A stretch of DNA of 46,619 nucleotides from Clostridia bacterium. GTDB taxonomy: Bacteria; Bacillota; Clostridia; Christensenellales; Aristaeellaceae. Position 1 is the first letter of the stretch. Each line of letters opens with the position of its first letter. The notes beneath the pieces were generated by a model, which had not been told where the DNA came from, made no database searches, and worked only from the letters and a program-made list of their open reading frames with translations. The translations under genes were made by a program, and so were the position numbers. This document shows, piece by piece, positions 18,431 through 25,496 of this stretch. The stretch is taken from assembly GCA_017522345.1 (NCBI GenBank), contig JAFWZN010000046.1, positions 1 through 46,619 of the forward strand, in the 5' to 3' direction.

Positions 18431-18601
18431 TCATGAGAGAAGCCGATCTTCTGAAAGCCTGCCTAATTTCCGATCGGAAAGGGGAAGCGTTTTTGCCGTA
18501 CATGCCGCCAACTCTGCTGCGCCCACGGCGTCCGATTGCAAATCCCTTCGGGCCTTCTTTGAGATAGACGCTCTCTCAGTATTTGACTCTCCCTTGGGCA
18601 T
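18431..18601 (-). CDS. Possible 56-residue small protein
   Basis: An ATG at 18601 is seven bases after GGGGAG, which is part of the right arm of the 18608-18656 dyad. The frame codes a basic, Ser/Arg/Lys-rich 56-residue peptide (starts MPKGESNTERASISKKARRD) and stops 26 bases before a terminator. Against a real gene: no homologue is recognised, and its middle is part of a repeat also found at the window's right end. It could equally be non-coding repeat sequence or a small RNA ended by that terminator. Confidence 0.25.
   Translation of the reverse strand: MPKGESNTERASISKKARRDLQSDAVGAAELAACTAKTLPLSDRKLGRLSEDRLLS
18476..18511 (-). repeat. Interspersed repeat, copy 1
   Basis: Read leftward, this 36-base block is made of a 21-base part (18511-18491) and an 18-base part sharing its AAAA. 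Both parts also occur, in the same order, at 46552-46572 and 46602-46619, where 29 extra bases separate them. Both copies lie downstream of a gene in that gene's own direction. Confidence 0.75.
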
Positions 18602-18607
18602 AAAATC

Positions 18608-18656
18608 GCTCCCCATTGGTTAGACAGTAAATCATACCGCCTAACCAATGGGGAGC
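18608..18656. repeat. Perfect 16-bp inverted repeat
   Basis: The arms GCTCCCCATTGGTTAG (18608-18623) and its complement (18641-18656) flank a 17-base loop. Read leftward it stands 38 bases after the divIC stop and is followed by GATTTTAT, a poor T-run, so it may be a weak divIC terminator. The right arm supplies the GGGGAG before the small frame at 18601. A protein-binding or recombination site is also possible. Confidence 0.6.
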
Positions 18657-18694
18657 CGGATCAATTTTCACAGCAATCCATTCGGCTTTATCTT

Positions 18695-18991
18695 TTACTG
18701 AAGGCTTGCGCCCTCGCCCGCGACAAACTGAACCTCGCCCGGCATAACCATGCCTTTGGCTCTGGCATACTGCTCGACGCCCTGCGGGCTTTCCGCGTAA
18801 ATGATGTCGCTTTGCAATTCTCTCAGCTGCTCGCGATACATCTCTTTCTCCGCCTGGAGCAGATCAAGCTGCGCCTGTTTGACCTTGGCTTCCGCGTCCA
18901 GCACAAAATACAGGGCGCTGAAGATGATGACAAACAGCACCATCAGGGAAACAAGCAGCTGGGGCCTCACGGTGTATTTCTGCGCTGCCAT
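18695..18991 (-). CDS. divIC: Septum formation protein DivIC/FtsB family
   Basis: The 98-residue protein has a short basic N-terminus, one membrane helix (about residues 12-32, LLVSLMVLFVIIFSALYFVL), a coiled coil (about 35-70, Leu/Glu/Gln-rich) and a small end domain with PQGVEQYARAKGMVMPGEVQFV, the usual FtsB/DivIC signature. In the divisome such proteins bind the FtsL/DivIB partners and help to activate septal wall synthesis. The gene order with yabQ and yabP is the same as in Bacillus, which supports divIC. I chose the ATG at 18991, which follows AAGGAG by 12 bases and removes an unlikely tail. Confidence 0.85.
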   Translation of the reverse strand: MAAQKYTVRPQLLVSLMVLFVIIFSALYFVLDAEAKVKQAQLDLLQAEKEMYREQLRELQSDIIYAESPQGVEQYARAKGMVMPGEVQFVAGEGASLQ

Positions 18992-19056
18992 AGACGATTC
19001 ACGCTCCTTCGGAAATGTAACTATATAAATTCGACCGAAGTCTCTTTTCTCCTGCT

Positions 19057-19425
19057 TCACTTGCAAAGAAACTGAAATATTTTCTTAAGATTGTAAGAAG
19101 TACACAAGCATTTGATCCGCTTTCTGATAAAGTTGACGACTGTTCGAAGCACGGGATGAACCGCCATGCGGTAAATCGCCGCGCCGAGCCCTGCCGCAGC
19201 CACAGAATAAAGGCGAAAATCGAGGCGGGTTGTAAAAAGCATGGCAAAAAACAAAAGGATTGTAATCCCCAGGGTGCAGGTGAGATCGGTAAAAAATCGA
19301 ACGAGGCGGCTTCTTCCGATCAGGCATTCGATGGATAAGCACGCGTCGCTCCAAAGCCCCATGACAAGCCCTGTCGTCGCCATCAGGAGAAACACGTATA
19401 TCTGTCCCGTAGAATAAAAAAGCAT
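19057..19425 (-). CDS. yabQ: Spore cortex biosynthesis protein YabQ
   Basis: The 122-residue protein has four hydrophobic stretches and the YabQ pattern: an N-terminal segment (QIYVFLLMATTGLVMGLWSD), a short soluble loop, then DLTCTLGITILLFFAMLFTT and LDFRLYSVAAAGLGAAIY. In Bacillus YabQ sits in the outer spore membrane and is needed for cortex formation. Its ATG is six bases after the yabP stop, and divIC follows 65 bases after its end. The basic C-terminal tail is typical of the family. The presence of this gene implies that the organism can sporulate. Confidence 0.85.
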   Translation of the reverse strand: MLFYSTGQIYVFLLMATTGLVMGLWSDACLSIECLIGRSRLVRFFTDLTCTLGITILLFFAMLFTTRLDFRLYSVAAAGLGAAIYRMAVHPVLRTVVNFIRKRIKCLCTSYNLKKIFQFLCK

Positions 19426-19431
19426 TTTTTC

Positions 19432-19713
19432 TCACCTGAACAGGCGGCTCAACGCGCTTTTGGATTTCGGCTGACGCTCATCGTAGGAAAAGGCGTTGAT
19501 TTTTCCGTGAATGACCAGCTCGCCGTCTGAAATGTTCAGATTTTCCACCTGCATTCCCTCGCCCGATATGGCGATTGCACCCTGACTGGTCACGGCAAGA
19601 ATTTTTTCGCCGCTGAACAGCTCCACATCCTCAACGCCCGAAATTACCGCATGCGTGCGGGAATCAATCTTGACACAGTGCGCCTTCACTTGGGCAGGCA
19701 TGGTTTCCTTCAT
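19432..19713 (-). CDS. yabP: Sporulation protein YabP
   Basis: The 93-residue protein contains HAVISGVEDVELFSGEKILAVT..G.IAISGEGMQVENLNISDGELVIHGKI, the full length of the YabP/YqfC family (positions about 17-75). YabP works with YabQ in the mother cell during engulfment-stage spore formation. Several ATGs stand close together; that at 19713 is about seven bases after GGAGG and was chosen over 19719. It begins the yabP-yabQ-divIC block; no clear terminator separates it from the gene upstream (19781-20209). Confidence 0.88.
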   Translation of the reverse strand: MKETMPAQVKAHCVKIDSRTHAVISGVEDVELFSGEKILAVTSQGAIAISGEGMQVENLNISDGELVIHGKINAFSYDERQPKSKSALSRLFR

Positions 19714-19780
19714 CCGCATCCCTCCTGCATGAAGGAAAATATGCGTCCGAAGAATAATCCATGCCTGCGCTTAAATGGTT

Positions 19781-20209
19781 TTACAGGTATTTTTTCAATT
19801 TTTCGATGTTTTCGTTTTCTTCCGTTAAATACGCGTCGGCAAGACGCACGGCTTCGCCGTCCGCTTCCGGGTTCTCGCTTTTGGCGCGCGTGATTTCAAT
19901 TACGCCCATCGTGCTTCCCTGAATCAGCATGTCAGCCAGATGCGAGGGCGAATTGTCGATCATCGTGTCCATCTGAATGCCCATCCACGTGCCTGCCCGG
20001 GCAAGCGGGCCCTGCTTTTTGATGCGCTGGCCTGCATCCGTCAGCATTTTTTCGCCCTCGCGATCAAATTTTTCATACATGGCTTTTTGGGAAAGCATCG
20101 TTTCGCGCATGCCTTCGTCGTCCGTTTTGTTCAAAAGCATGCTGACGGCTTCGGCGCCCATGCGAGCGGTTTCGCACATGACTTTGGTAAGCTTGGCGTT
20201 TTGATCCAT
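19781..20209 (-). CDS. Conserved Clostridia helical protein of unknown function
   Basis: The 142-residue protein is all-helical and begins MDQNAKLTKVMCETARMGAE. The middle has PLARAGTWMGIQMDTMIDNSPSHLADMLIQGSTMGVIEI, which I recognise as a block kept among uncharacterised Clostridia proteins. The helical pattern and scattered Glu/His suggest a ferritin-like bundle, but no clear di-iron ExxH pair is seen, so metal binding is not claimed. The start at 20209 is eight bases after GGAGG. It lies 68 bases after the short-chain dehydrogenase and before yabP, in the same direction, perhaps one transcript. Confidence 0.7.
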   Translation of the reverse strand: MDQNAKLTKVMCETARMGAEAVSMLLNKTDDEGMRETMLSQKAMYEKFDREGEKMLTDAGQRIKKQGPLARAGTWMGIQMDTMIDNSPSHLADMLIQGSTMGVIEITRAKSENPEADGEAVRLADAYLTEENENIEKLKKYL

Positions 20210-20277
20210 TTGAATGCACCTCCTCGCAGATATTGTTTGCGCGCGAAAAGAATGCATCCGCGTCATTTTTTGTAAAA

Positions 20278-21036
20278 TCAGGTTTTGGCAAGCTTTACAA
20301 GCAGCCCCTCCGGCAGAATTCTCGCAAGAACGCGGTAGAATTTATAAAAAGCTCTGGGCGTATAGACGGCTTTTCTCAATTTCGCCGCGTTAAGCGCGCC
20401 GAGGGCGACCTTTGCGACGTCGCAGTACGGAAGGCGGTCAAAGGTTTTGCTGTTTCCCTTGACGTGACCCACCGTTAAAAATTCCGTATTCATGGGCGCG
20501 GGGCAAACAGCCGTCGCCGACCGGCGGGAAGCGCGAAGCTCCTCGTTGAGCGCGCGGGAGAAGAACGTGGCGTATGCCTTCGACGCGCTGTAAACCGCCA
20601 TATTCGCATTGGGCACAAAGGAAGCGATGGAAGACGTTGTCAGAATCCGCGCGCCCTTGGGCATAAAATCAAGCGCATATCTGGTAAACCGCGTCATGGC
20701 GAGGATGTTTAAATTCATACACCTTTCCTGCTCCGAAAGATCGGCATCGGCAAACGCGCCGTGAAAACCGCAGCCCGCATTATTGATCAGCAGCGAAATT
20801 TCGGCGTTTTCCGCTTTTACGCGCTCAAAAATCCTCTTCACATCGCTCGTATTGGTGATATCGGCGCAGACAGGCAATAGTTTTGCGTCTTTTACTTCGT
20901 TTTTCAGTTCCTCAAGGCGCTCCTGTCTTCTTGCGACGCACCACACCTCGTCGATTTCGGGAAATACGGCGTGGATTTTTTTCGCAAACTCTTTTCCGAG
21001 GCCGGAGGATGCGCCGGTCAGAAGGGCAATTTTCAT
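20278..21036 (-). CDS. Short-chain dehydrogenase/reductase
   Basis: The 252-residue classical SDR has a Rossmann nucleotide-binding motif TGASSGLG (residues 8-15), NNAG at about 89-92, and a catalytic Ser (TTSSIAS) followed by YSASKAYA (Tyr-x-x-x-Lys). Arg residues after the first strand (CVARRQERLEEL) fit NADP rather than NAD. It oxidises or reduces an alcohol/ketone pair on an unknown small substrate in the cytoplasm. It is divergently placed from the response regulator, with 118 bases between the two starts. The extra C-terminal basic helix (RAFYKFYRVLARILPEGLL) may touch the membrane. Confidence 0.88.
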   Translation of the reverse strand: MKIALLTGASSGLGKEFAKKIHAVFPEIDEVWCVARRQERLEELKNEVKDAKLLPVCADITNTSDVKRIFERVKAENAEISLLINNAGCGFHGAFADADLSEQERCMNLNILAMTRFTRYALDFMPKGARILTTSSIASFVPNANMAVYSASKAYATFFSRALNEELRASRRSATAVCPAPMNTEFLTVGHVKGNSKTFDRLPYCDVAKVALGALNAAKLRKAVYTPRAFYKFYRVLARILPEGLLVKLAKT

Positions 21037-21098
21037 ACGTATATCTTCCTTTCAGCTCGCTTTTTTAAATTATAGTCCCGGCGGATACAAAATGTCAA

Positions 21099-21127
21099 TT
21101 GCGCGCGCGCGAAATATATAGTATGAT
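21099..21127 (+). promoter_or_regulatory. Sigma-A-like promoter of the two-component operon
   Basis: TTGCGC, 17 bases, TATGAT. It lies 28 bases before the first ATG of the response regulator, with AGGAGG between them. The spacer holds an alternating GC run that could take a non-B form. Confidence 0.6.
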
Positions 21128-21154
21128 AGAAATATACTTTATAAAGGAGGCGGA

Positions 21155-21835
21155 ATGATGCGTATCTTGTTTGCCGAGGACGACAGCGCCATCCGCTCGT
21201 CCGTTTCAAGGATGCTTCGCGCAAACACCTATGCGGTGGACGAGGTGGATAACGGCGCCGATGCGCTTGACTATCTTTTGTCAGCGCCCTACGATCTTGC
21301 GATTTTGGACGTCATGATGCCGAAAATGGACGGCCTGACCGCGGCAAAAAAGGCGCGGGCAGCGGGAAACAGAACGCCCATCATCTTCTTGACCGCAAAG
21401 GACGCGCTGGAAGATCGCTTAAACGGCCTTTACGCCGGCGCGGACGACTATATCACAAAGCCGTTTGCCTTTGAGGAGCTCCTCGCCCGCGTTCATGTAG
21501 TGATGAGAAGAAGCGGCGCTCCCGCCTTGACGGATGAAATTACCGTTTCCGATCTCACCGTCAACACGCGAATGAAAAAAGCCGTTCGCGCAGGAAAAGA
21601 AATCCCGCTCACAGGCCGCGAATACGCCATTTTGGAATACTTAATCAAAAATGCGGGCGCGGTTTTATCCCGCGAACAGATTCAAAACGGCGTCTGGGGC
21701 TACGACTATGAGGGCGTCAGCAACATGATCGACGTTTACATCAGAAATCTTCGCAAAAAAATGGACGAGGACTTTGATAAAAAGCTCATTCACACCATAA
21801 GATTCCTGGGCTATGTCCTTCGGGAGGAAGCATGA
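21155..21835 (+). CDS. OmpR/PhoB-family response regulator
   Basis: The 226-residue protein has a receiver domain (acidic pair Asp9-Asp10, phospho-acceptor Asp52 in LAILDVMMP, FLTAKD, and the ITKPF lysine near 103). A winged-helix DNA-binding domain follows, with LTGREYAILEYLIKNAG, WGYDYEGVSNMIDVYIRNLRKKM and TIRFLGYVLR. On phosphorylation it should bind DNA as a dimer. Two ATGs stand in a row (21155 and 21158); AGGAGG is four and seven bases away, so either is possible. It overlaps the kinase gene by four bases (ATGA). Confidence 0.93.
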   Translation: MMRILFAEDDSAIRSSVSRMLRANTYAVDEVDNGADALDYLLSAPYDLAILDVMMPKMDGLTAAKKARAAGNRTPIIFLTAKDALEDRLNGLYAGADDYITKPFAFEELLARVHVVMRRSGAPALTDEITVSDLTVNTRMKKAVRAGKEIPLTGREYAILEYLIKNAGAVLSREQIQNGVWGYDYEGVSNMIDVYIRNLRKKMDEDFDKKLIHTIRFLGYVLREEA

Positions 21836-23160
21836 GAAAATTATCCATTACGATGAAGCTTACTCTGTGGTACGGCATTTTTATGCTTTTATCGATCGTG
21901 CTTACGTGGTATGTTTTTAAAAGAACCGCAACCGTCGCGGCGGAAAGGTATTACAGAGACGAGCTTGCGCAGGCGGTTAGCCTTGCCATTGAAAACGCCT
22001 CCTATTCGGACGGATATCTTGAATTTGAAGAAATGCCAGACGCGATGGAGCACGTTCATCTGTCCTATTTTGCCGAAGACGGCGCTTTGCTGTACGGCCA
22101 CATCTGCTCCGAGGAGGTGCACGCGCCCGGTAAATATTTTATGGATTACGACGAGCACGAAAGGCACCGATACATCTATGACGAAGCGTTTGAGCTTGAG
22201 GGCTACGGATTCATCCTTATCCGCGCCAGCATCAGCATGCAGGATGCAGAAAGCATCCGCGACCTTCTTTCCGCTTCGATTCTTTTTATCATCCCCGCGC
22301 TTTTGCTGGTTTCTCTCGCCGGCGGCTTTATTCTGTCCCGCCGCGCCATGCACCCTATAAAGCGCATTACCGAAACTGCACAGAACATTGCCGTCGGCGC
22401 GGATCTTGAAAAACGCATTTCCATTTCCCATCCGTCGGATGAGCTGAGCGAGCTGTCTTCGGTTATAAACGGCATGCTTTCAAGGCTCGAACGCGCCTTT
22501 GCCCGCGAAAAGCGGTTTACAGGCGACGTGTCTCACGAGCTCAGAACGCCTGTGGCGGCGGTGCTTTCCTTGAGCGAGGGCGCGCTTATGGAAGGCGCAA
22601 ACGACGCAGACAAAACCCTTGCCCTTTGGAAAATCCGCGAAAAATCGCTTGAAATGAGCAGAATGATCAAAAATCTGCTTCTGCTTGCGCGTATGGATGC
22701 AGGCAAGTGCGATCTTCAGAGGGAAAAAACAGATCTTTCGGAGATTGCTGAGGCCGTCTTCTCCGAGGCGCATGAGCGCTTTAAGGATAAAGAAATCGCC
22801 GCATACGTCAATCTGGAACCGGCTGAATGCAGATGCGACCCCATGCTGACCGCGCTTCTTATTATGAATCTGACCGAAAACGCCTTCCGCTATACAAAAA
22901 GCGGCGGCGAAATCAAGCTTATGACCCTTCATGCGCCGAAGGGAGCGATTTTCATGATTGAAAACCGAGGCGCAGGGCTTTCACCGGGAGAAGACAAAAT
23001 CATCTTTGATCGATTCTACCGGGCCAACAAATCAAGAAGCGACGGCGGAAACGGATTGGGGCTTTCCATCGCAAAGGCGATCGCCGATGCGCACGGCGCG
23101 TATTTGACCTGCGAAAGCGAAGAAAATGCATTCGTGCGCTTTACGCTGATTGTGCCGTAA
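21832..23160 (+). CDS. Membrane histidine kinase
   Basis: The 442-residue protein has two membrane helices (about residues 11-31 and 145-168) around a sensor domain of about 115 residues with many acidic and Tyr/His residues. A HAMP segment (about 170-222), the phospho-acceptor SHELRTP (His235), the N-box NLTENAFRYTKSGGE and the G-boxes GAGLSPGED and GGNGLGLSIAKAIADAHG follow. It should autophosphorylate and pass phosphate to the response regulator encoded just upstream. The acidic sensor domain and the PepSY protein downstream suggest sensing of envelope stress, metal ions or cationic peptides, but that is inference. Confidence 0.93.
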   Translation: MRKLSITMKLTLWYGIFMLLSIVLTWYVFKRTATVAAERYYRDELAQAVSLAIENASYSDGYLEFEEMPDAMEHVHLSYFAEDGALLYGHICSEEVHAPGKYFMDYDEHERHRYIYDEAFELEGYGFILIRASISMQDAESIRDLLSASILFIIPALLLVSLAGGFILSRRAMHPIKRITETAQNIAVGADLEKRISISHPSDELSELSSVINGMLSRLERAFAREKRFTGDVSHELRTPVAAVLSLSEGALMEGANDADKTLALWKIREKSLEMSRMIKNLLLLARMDAGKCDLQREKTDLSEIAEAVFSEAHERFKDKEIAAYVNLEPAECRCDPMLTALLIMNLTENAFRYTKSGGEIKLMTLHAPKGAIFMIENRGAGLSPGEDKIIFDRFYRANKSRSDGGNGLGLSIAKAIADAHGAYLTCESEENAFVRFTLIVP

Positions 23161-23263
23161 AAGTTTTTTTCGTTTTTCCATCCATTTTCATTTTACTTTC
23201 ATCTTCGGGTGAGATACTTCTATCGTCGAAAGGACATTTAAGCAAAATCAGGAGGTATGTAAA

Positions 23264-24082
23264 ATGAAAAAAATTATCTTTATCGCTCTTGCGCTCGTTC
23301 TTCTTTTCTCCATCACCGCCTTCGCCGCAGACGCGCGTTCGGCCACCGAAACCGCGCGAGCGTTCGCGCCCGAAGGAAGCGCGTATCTCTATACCGAAAA
23401 GGACGGCAAATTCTATGAGGTTCATTTCTCGATTGAGGAAACGGGCGAGGAAATCCAAATCACCGTTCCCGCAGACGAAACCCTGCCCGTGGAGCTTGAA
23501 ACCGAGAACGATTTCGCTCTGGGATCTTATGAGAACACCCTTTCCGAGGAAGCGGTTCGCCTGGTAATCGGAAATGAATATCCAACCGCCCAGATCGATA
23601 CAATTTTAACCGTTATGGACGACGGCCTTTTCAAGGTTCATGTCTATTTCACTTCTCTCGACTTCTACGGACGCGTGAAGCTGAACGCCGAGACGGGCAG
23701 CGTTATTGCGCGCAAGATCATTTTTGCCGCGCCTCTTGAGGGCTGGCAGACGGAGCTGGAGGACGATTACTCCGAAGACGTTCTTTTAAGCGAGAACAAG
23801 GCGTCCGGCAATACGGCAAGCGGCAATAAATCCGCTAAATCCAATTCTTCCGAATCTCCCTCCTCCCATAAATCCGGCAAAAAATCTTCCTTCATTTCCG
23901 TCTCCCAGGCAAAATCCGCCGTCACCTCCAGCCATCCCGGCGCAAAGATCTCGGAAATCGAACTGGACCATGACGACGGAAAATATGTCTACGAGGGCGA
24001 GGCTCGCTTAAACGGCTGCGAATACGATTTCAAAGTAGACGCAGTCACCGGAAAGCTGATCAAATGGAAGCTGGACGACTAA
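23264..24082 (+). CDS. Secreted double PepSY-type protein
   Basis: The 272-residue protein has a signal peptide (MKKIIFIALALVLLFSITAFA). An N-terminal region (about 25-155) has the PepSY look (LSEEAVRLVIGNEYPTAQID...GRVKLNAETGSVIARK). A Ser/Lys/Asn-rich linker (about 178-210) and a clear PepSY domain (about 212-272; ISVSQAKSAVTSSHPGAKISEIELD...YDFKVDAVTGKLIKWK) follow. PepSY domains are thought to inhibit proteases or sense envelope state. AGGAGG precedes the ATG. It follows the kinase by 103 bases in the same direction and is a likely accessory or target of that system. Confidence 0.85.
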   Translation: MKKIIFIALALVLLFSITAFAADARSATETARAFAPEGSAYLYTEKDGKFYEVHFSIEETGEEIQITVPADETLPVELETENDFALGSYENTLSEEAVRLVIGNEYPTAQIDTILTVMDDGLFKVHVYFTSLDFYGRVKLNAETGSVIARKIIFAAPLEGWQTELEDDYSEDVLLSENKASGNTASGNKSAKSNSSESPSSHKSGKKSSFISVSQAKSAVTSSHPGAKISEIELDHDDGKYVYEGEARLNGCEYDFKVDAVTGKLIKWKLDD

Positions 24083-24083
24083 A

Positions 24084-24131
24084 GGCGGACGATCCCTTTT
24101 TGCGGGCGCGTAAGTGCGTCCGCTTTCTTCT
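24084..24131 (+). terminator. Terminator after the PepSY gene
   Basis: The 7-bp stem GCGGACG (24085-24091) / CGTCCGC (24117-24123), with a 25-base loop, is followed by TTTCTTC. The loop is long and the T-run broken, so strength is uncertain. Confidence 0.5.
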
Positions 24132-24335
24132 ATTCCTTCAAAATCCTTAAATGTTTCTATTCTCCCTTCATTACGAGGAAGCTGCGTTTTCACCGGGGCT
24201 TTCAAAAAACTCGACAAGCGGGCGTATTTTGTCCCACTTTCCCCAAAAACGCGATATTCATGTTATTAAAATGGATTTTCGACAAGCAGAAATGAATTTT
24301 TACGATAAATTGTGATTAATATATGCTTTGGGGGC

Positions 24336-24364
24336 TTATATTTTCTCGCTTTCTGTGATAGAAT
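24336..24364 (+). promoter_or_regulatory. Possible promoter of the dehydrogenase gene
   Basis: TTATAT, 17 bases, TAGAAT, ending 43 bases before the ATG. The -35 is poor, so an activator may be needed or the site may be wrong. Confidence 0.35.
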
Positions 24365-24407
24365 AGGTATCATCAAAAATGCAGGAACAAAAAAGGAGAC
24401 TTTCAGA

Positions 24408-25355
24408 ATGGGTATTAAAGCAACCATCATCGGCGCCGGCAGCGTAGGTTCTACCATCGCTTTCATGATGGCGGTAAAAGATATTGCTTCCGAAGTTGTT
24501 CTGATTGACGTAAATACCAAAAAAGCCATGGGCGAAGCGCTGGATATCCGTCAGGGCACGCCGCTTTGCGCACCCATCTCCGTATATGCGGGCAGCTATG
24601 TGGACGCGCGGGGCTCCGACGTTGTTATTATCACCTCCGGCGTCGCCAGAAAAGCGGGTCAGGATCGCCTGGCGCTGGCGCAGACCAACGTCGACATCAT
24701 CAAAAACATCGCGCCCCAAATCACCAAGCACGCCCCCGACGCCTTTTACATCATCGTGTCCAATCCCGTCGATATCATGACCTACGCCTTCCACAAAGTG
24801 ACCAACATTCCGAAAAACCACATCATCGGAACCGGAACGCTTCTGGATACCGCGCGCCTTTGCTCGCGCCTCGCCGAATTCATGAACGTTTCTCAGAAAA
24901 ACGTCCACGCGTATGTTCTGGGCGAGCACGGCGACAGCATGTTTGTTCCGTGGTCTCTGGCGCAGGTCTGCAACACGCCCCTTGCGGAATACAGAGAAAA
25001 CCTCGATTTCGGCTTTATCGAGCTTCCGGAGCTCAACCTAAGCGAGGTCGAAGATTACATCCGTACCTCCGGCAGCAAGATCATCTCCCGAAAGGGCGCA
25101 ACCTATTACGCCGTTTCCATCGCCGTCTGCCACATCATCGAGTGCCTGTTCAGCAGCGTGAATACGGTGATGGCGGTTTCCACGATGCTTAACGGCGAAT
25201 ACGGTATCGAAGACGTGTGCCTGAGCATTCCCACCTTCGTCGGCCCCGGCGGCGTGAAAGGCCGCGTGCTTCCGAATCTGACGGAAGAGGAGCTTGAGCG
25301 TCTTCACAACAGCGCAAACATGCTTAAAAAAGTAATCAGCGGCATCGAATTCTGA
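24408..25355 (+). CDS. L-lactate/malate dehydrogenase family enzyme
   Basis: The 315-residue protein has the NAD-binding IGAGSVGSTIAF, NPVDIMTY (catalytic Asp), LDTARL (substrate Arg) and GEHGDS (catalytic His), so it is a complete 2-hydroxyacid dehydrogenase of this family. It interconverts pyruvate/lactate or oxaloacetate/malate with NAD(H). The substrate loop reads VARKAGQDRLAL: the position that is Gln in Bacillus LDH and Arg in MDH is Arg here, while the next residues fit neither well. The annotation as ldh or mdh therefore stays open. The start is chosen for AAAGGAG eight bases upstream; the frame continues upstream without a ribosome site. Confidence 0.88.
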   Translation: MGIKATIIGAGSVGSTIAFMMAVKDIASEVVLIDVNTKKAMGEALDIRQGTPLCAPISVYAGSYVDARGSDVVIITSGVARKAGQDRLALAQTNVDIIKNIAPQITKHAPDAFYIIVSNPVDIMTYAFHKVTNIPKNHIIGTGTLLDTARLCSRLAEFMNVSQKNVHAYVLGEHGDSMFVPWSLAQVCNTPLAEYRENLDFGFIELPELNLSEVEDYIRTSGSKIISRKGATYYAVSIAVCHIIECLFSSVNTVMAVSTMLNGEYGIEDVCLSIPTFVGPGGVKGRVLPNLTEEELERLHNSANMLKKVISGIEF

Positions 25356-25366
25356 TTTTTCAGATG

Positions 25367-25418
25367 GCCGGCAAAATCCTATGCAATGAAACGCGCAGGA
25401 TTTTGCCGGCTCTTTTTC
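25367..25418 (+). terminator. Strong terminator after the dehydrogenase
   Basis: The 14-bp perfect stem GCCGGCAAAATCCT (25367-25380) and its complement (25397-25410) are followed by TCTTTTTC. Confidence 0.85.
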
Positions 25419-25428
25419 TTGCAAATCA

Positions 25429-25457
25429 TTGATTCCCGCGTCCGATCGTGATATGAT
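25429..25457 (+). promoter_or_regulatory. Sigma-A-like promoter of the GH2 operon
   Basis: TTGATT, 17 bases, TATGAT; the -10 ends 39 bases before the GH2 ATG. No operator-like dyad is seen around it. Confidence 0.65.
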
Positions 25458-25496
25458 AATTTAAACAATTTCATCTAAATTTCGCAGAAAGGCCTG

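Larger units (their letters stand above)
18156..18694. other. 539-bp intergenic region with hairpins, a repeat copy and a possible tiny gene
   Basis: Between the recombinase operon and divIC lie a 16-bp perfect dyad (18608-18656), a possible 56-codon frame (18431-18601), a block shared with the right end of the window (18476-18511), and a clear leftward terminator (18379-18405). Two small dyads also occur (GCCTG/CAGGC near 18336-18353 and CCTTG/CAAGG near 18281-18299). No clear promoter for the recombinase operon was found. Confidence 0.6.
24083..24407. other. 325-bp gap before the dehydrogenase
   Basis: It contains the PepSY-gene terminator (24084-24131) and a weak promoter for the dehydrogenase (about 24336-24364). 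The sequence in between has no open frame with a ribosome site and no repeat that I can see. Confidence 0.5.

Noticed and set aside
18812..19075. Plus-strand frames opposite divIC and yabQ
   Set aside because: No ribosome sites; the minus-strand genes have clear family matches.
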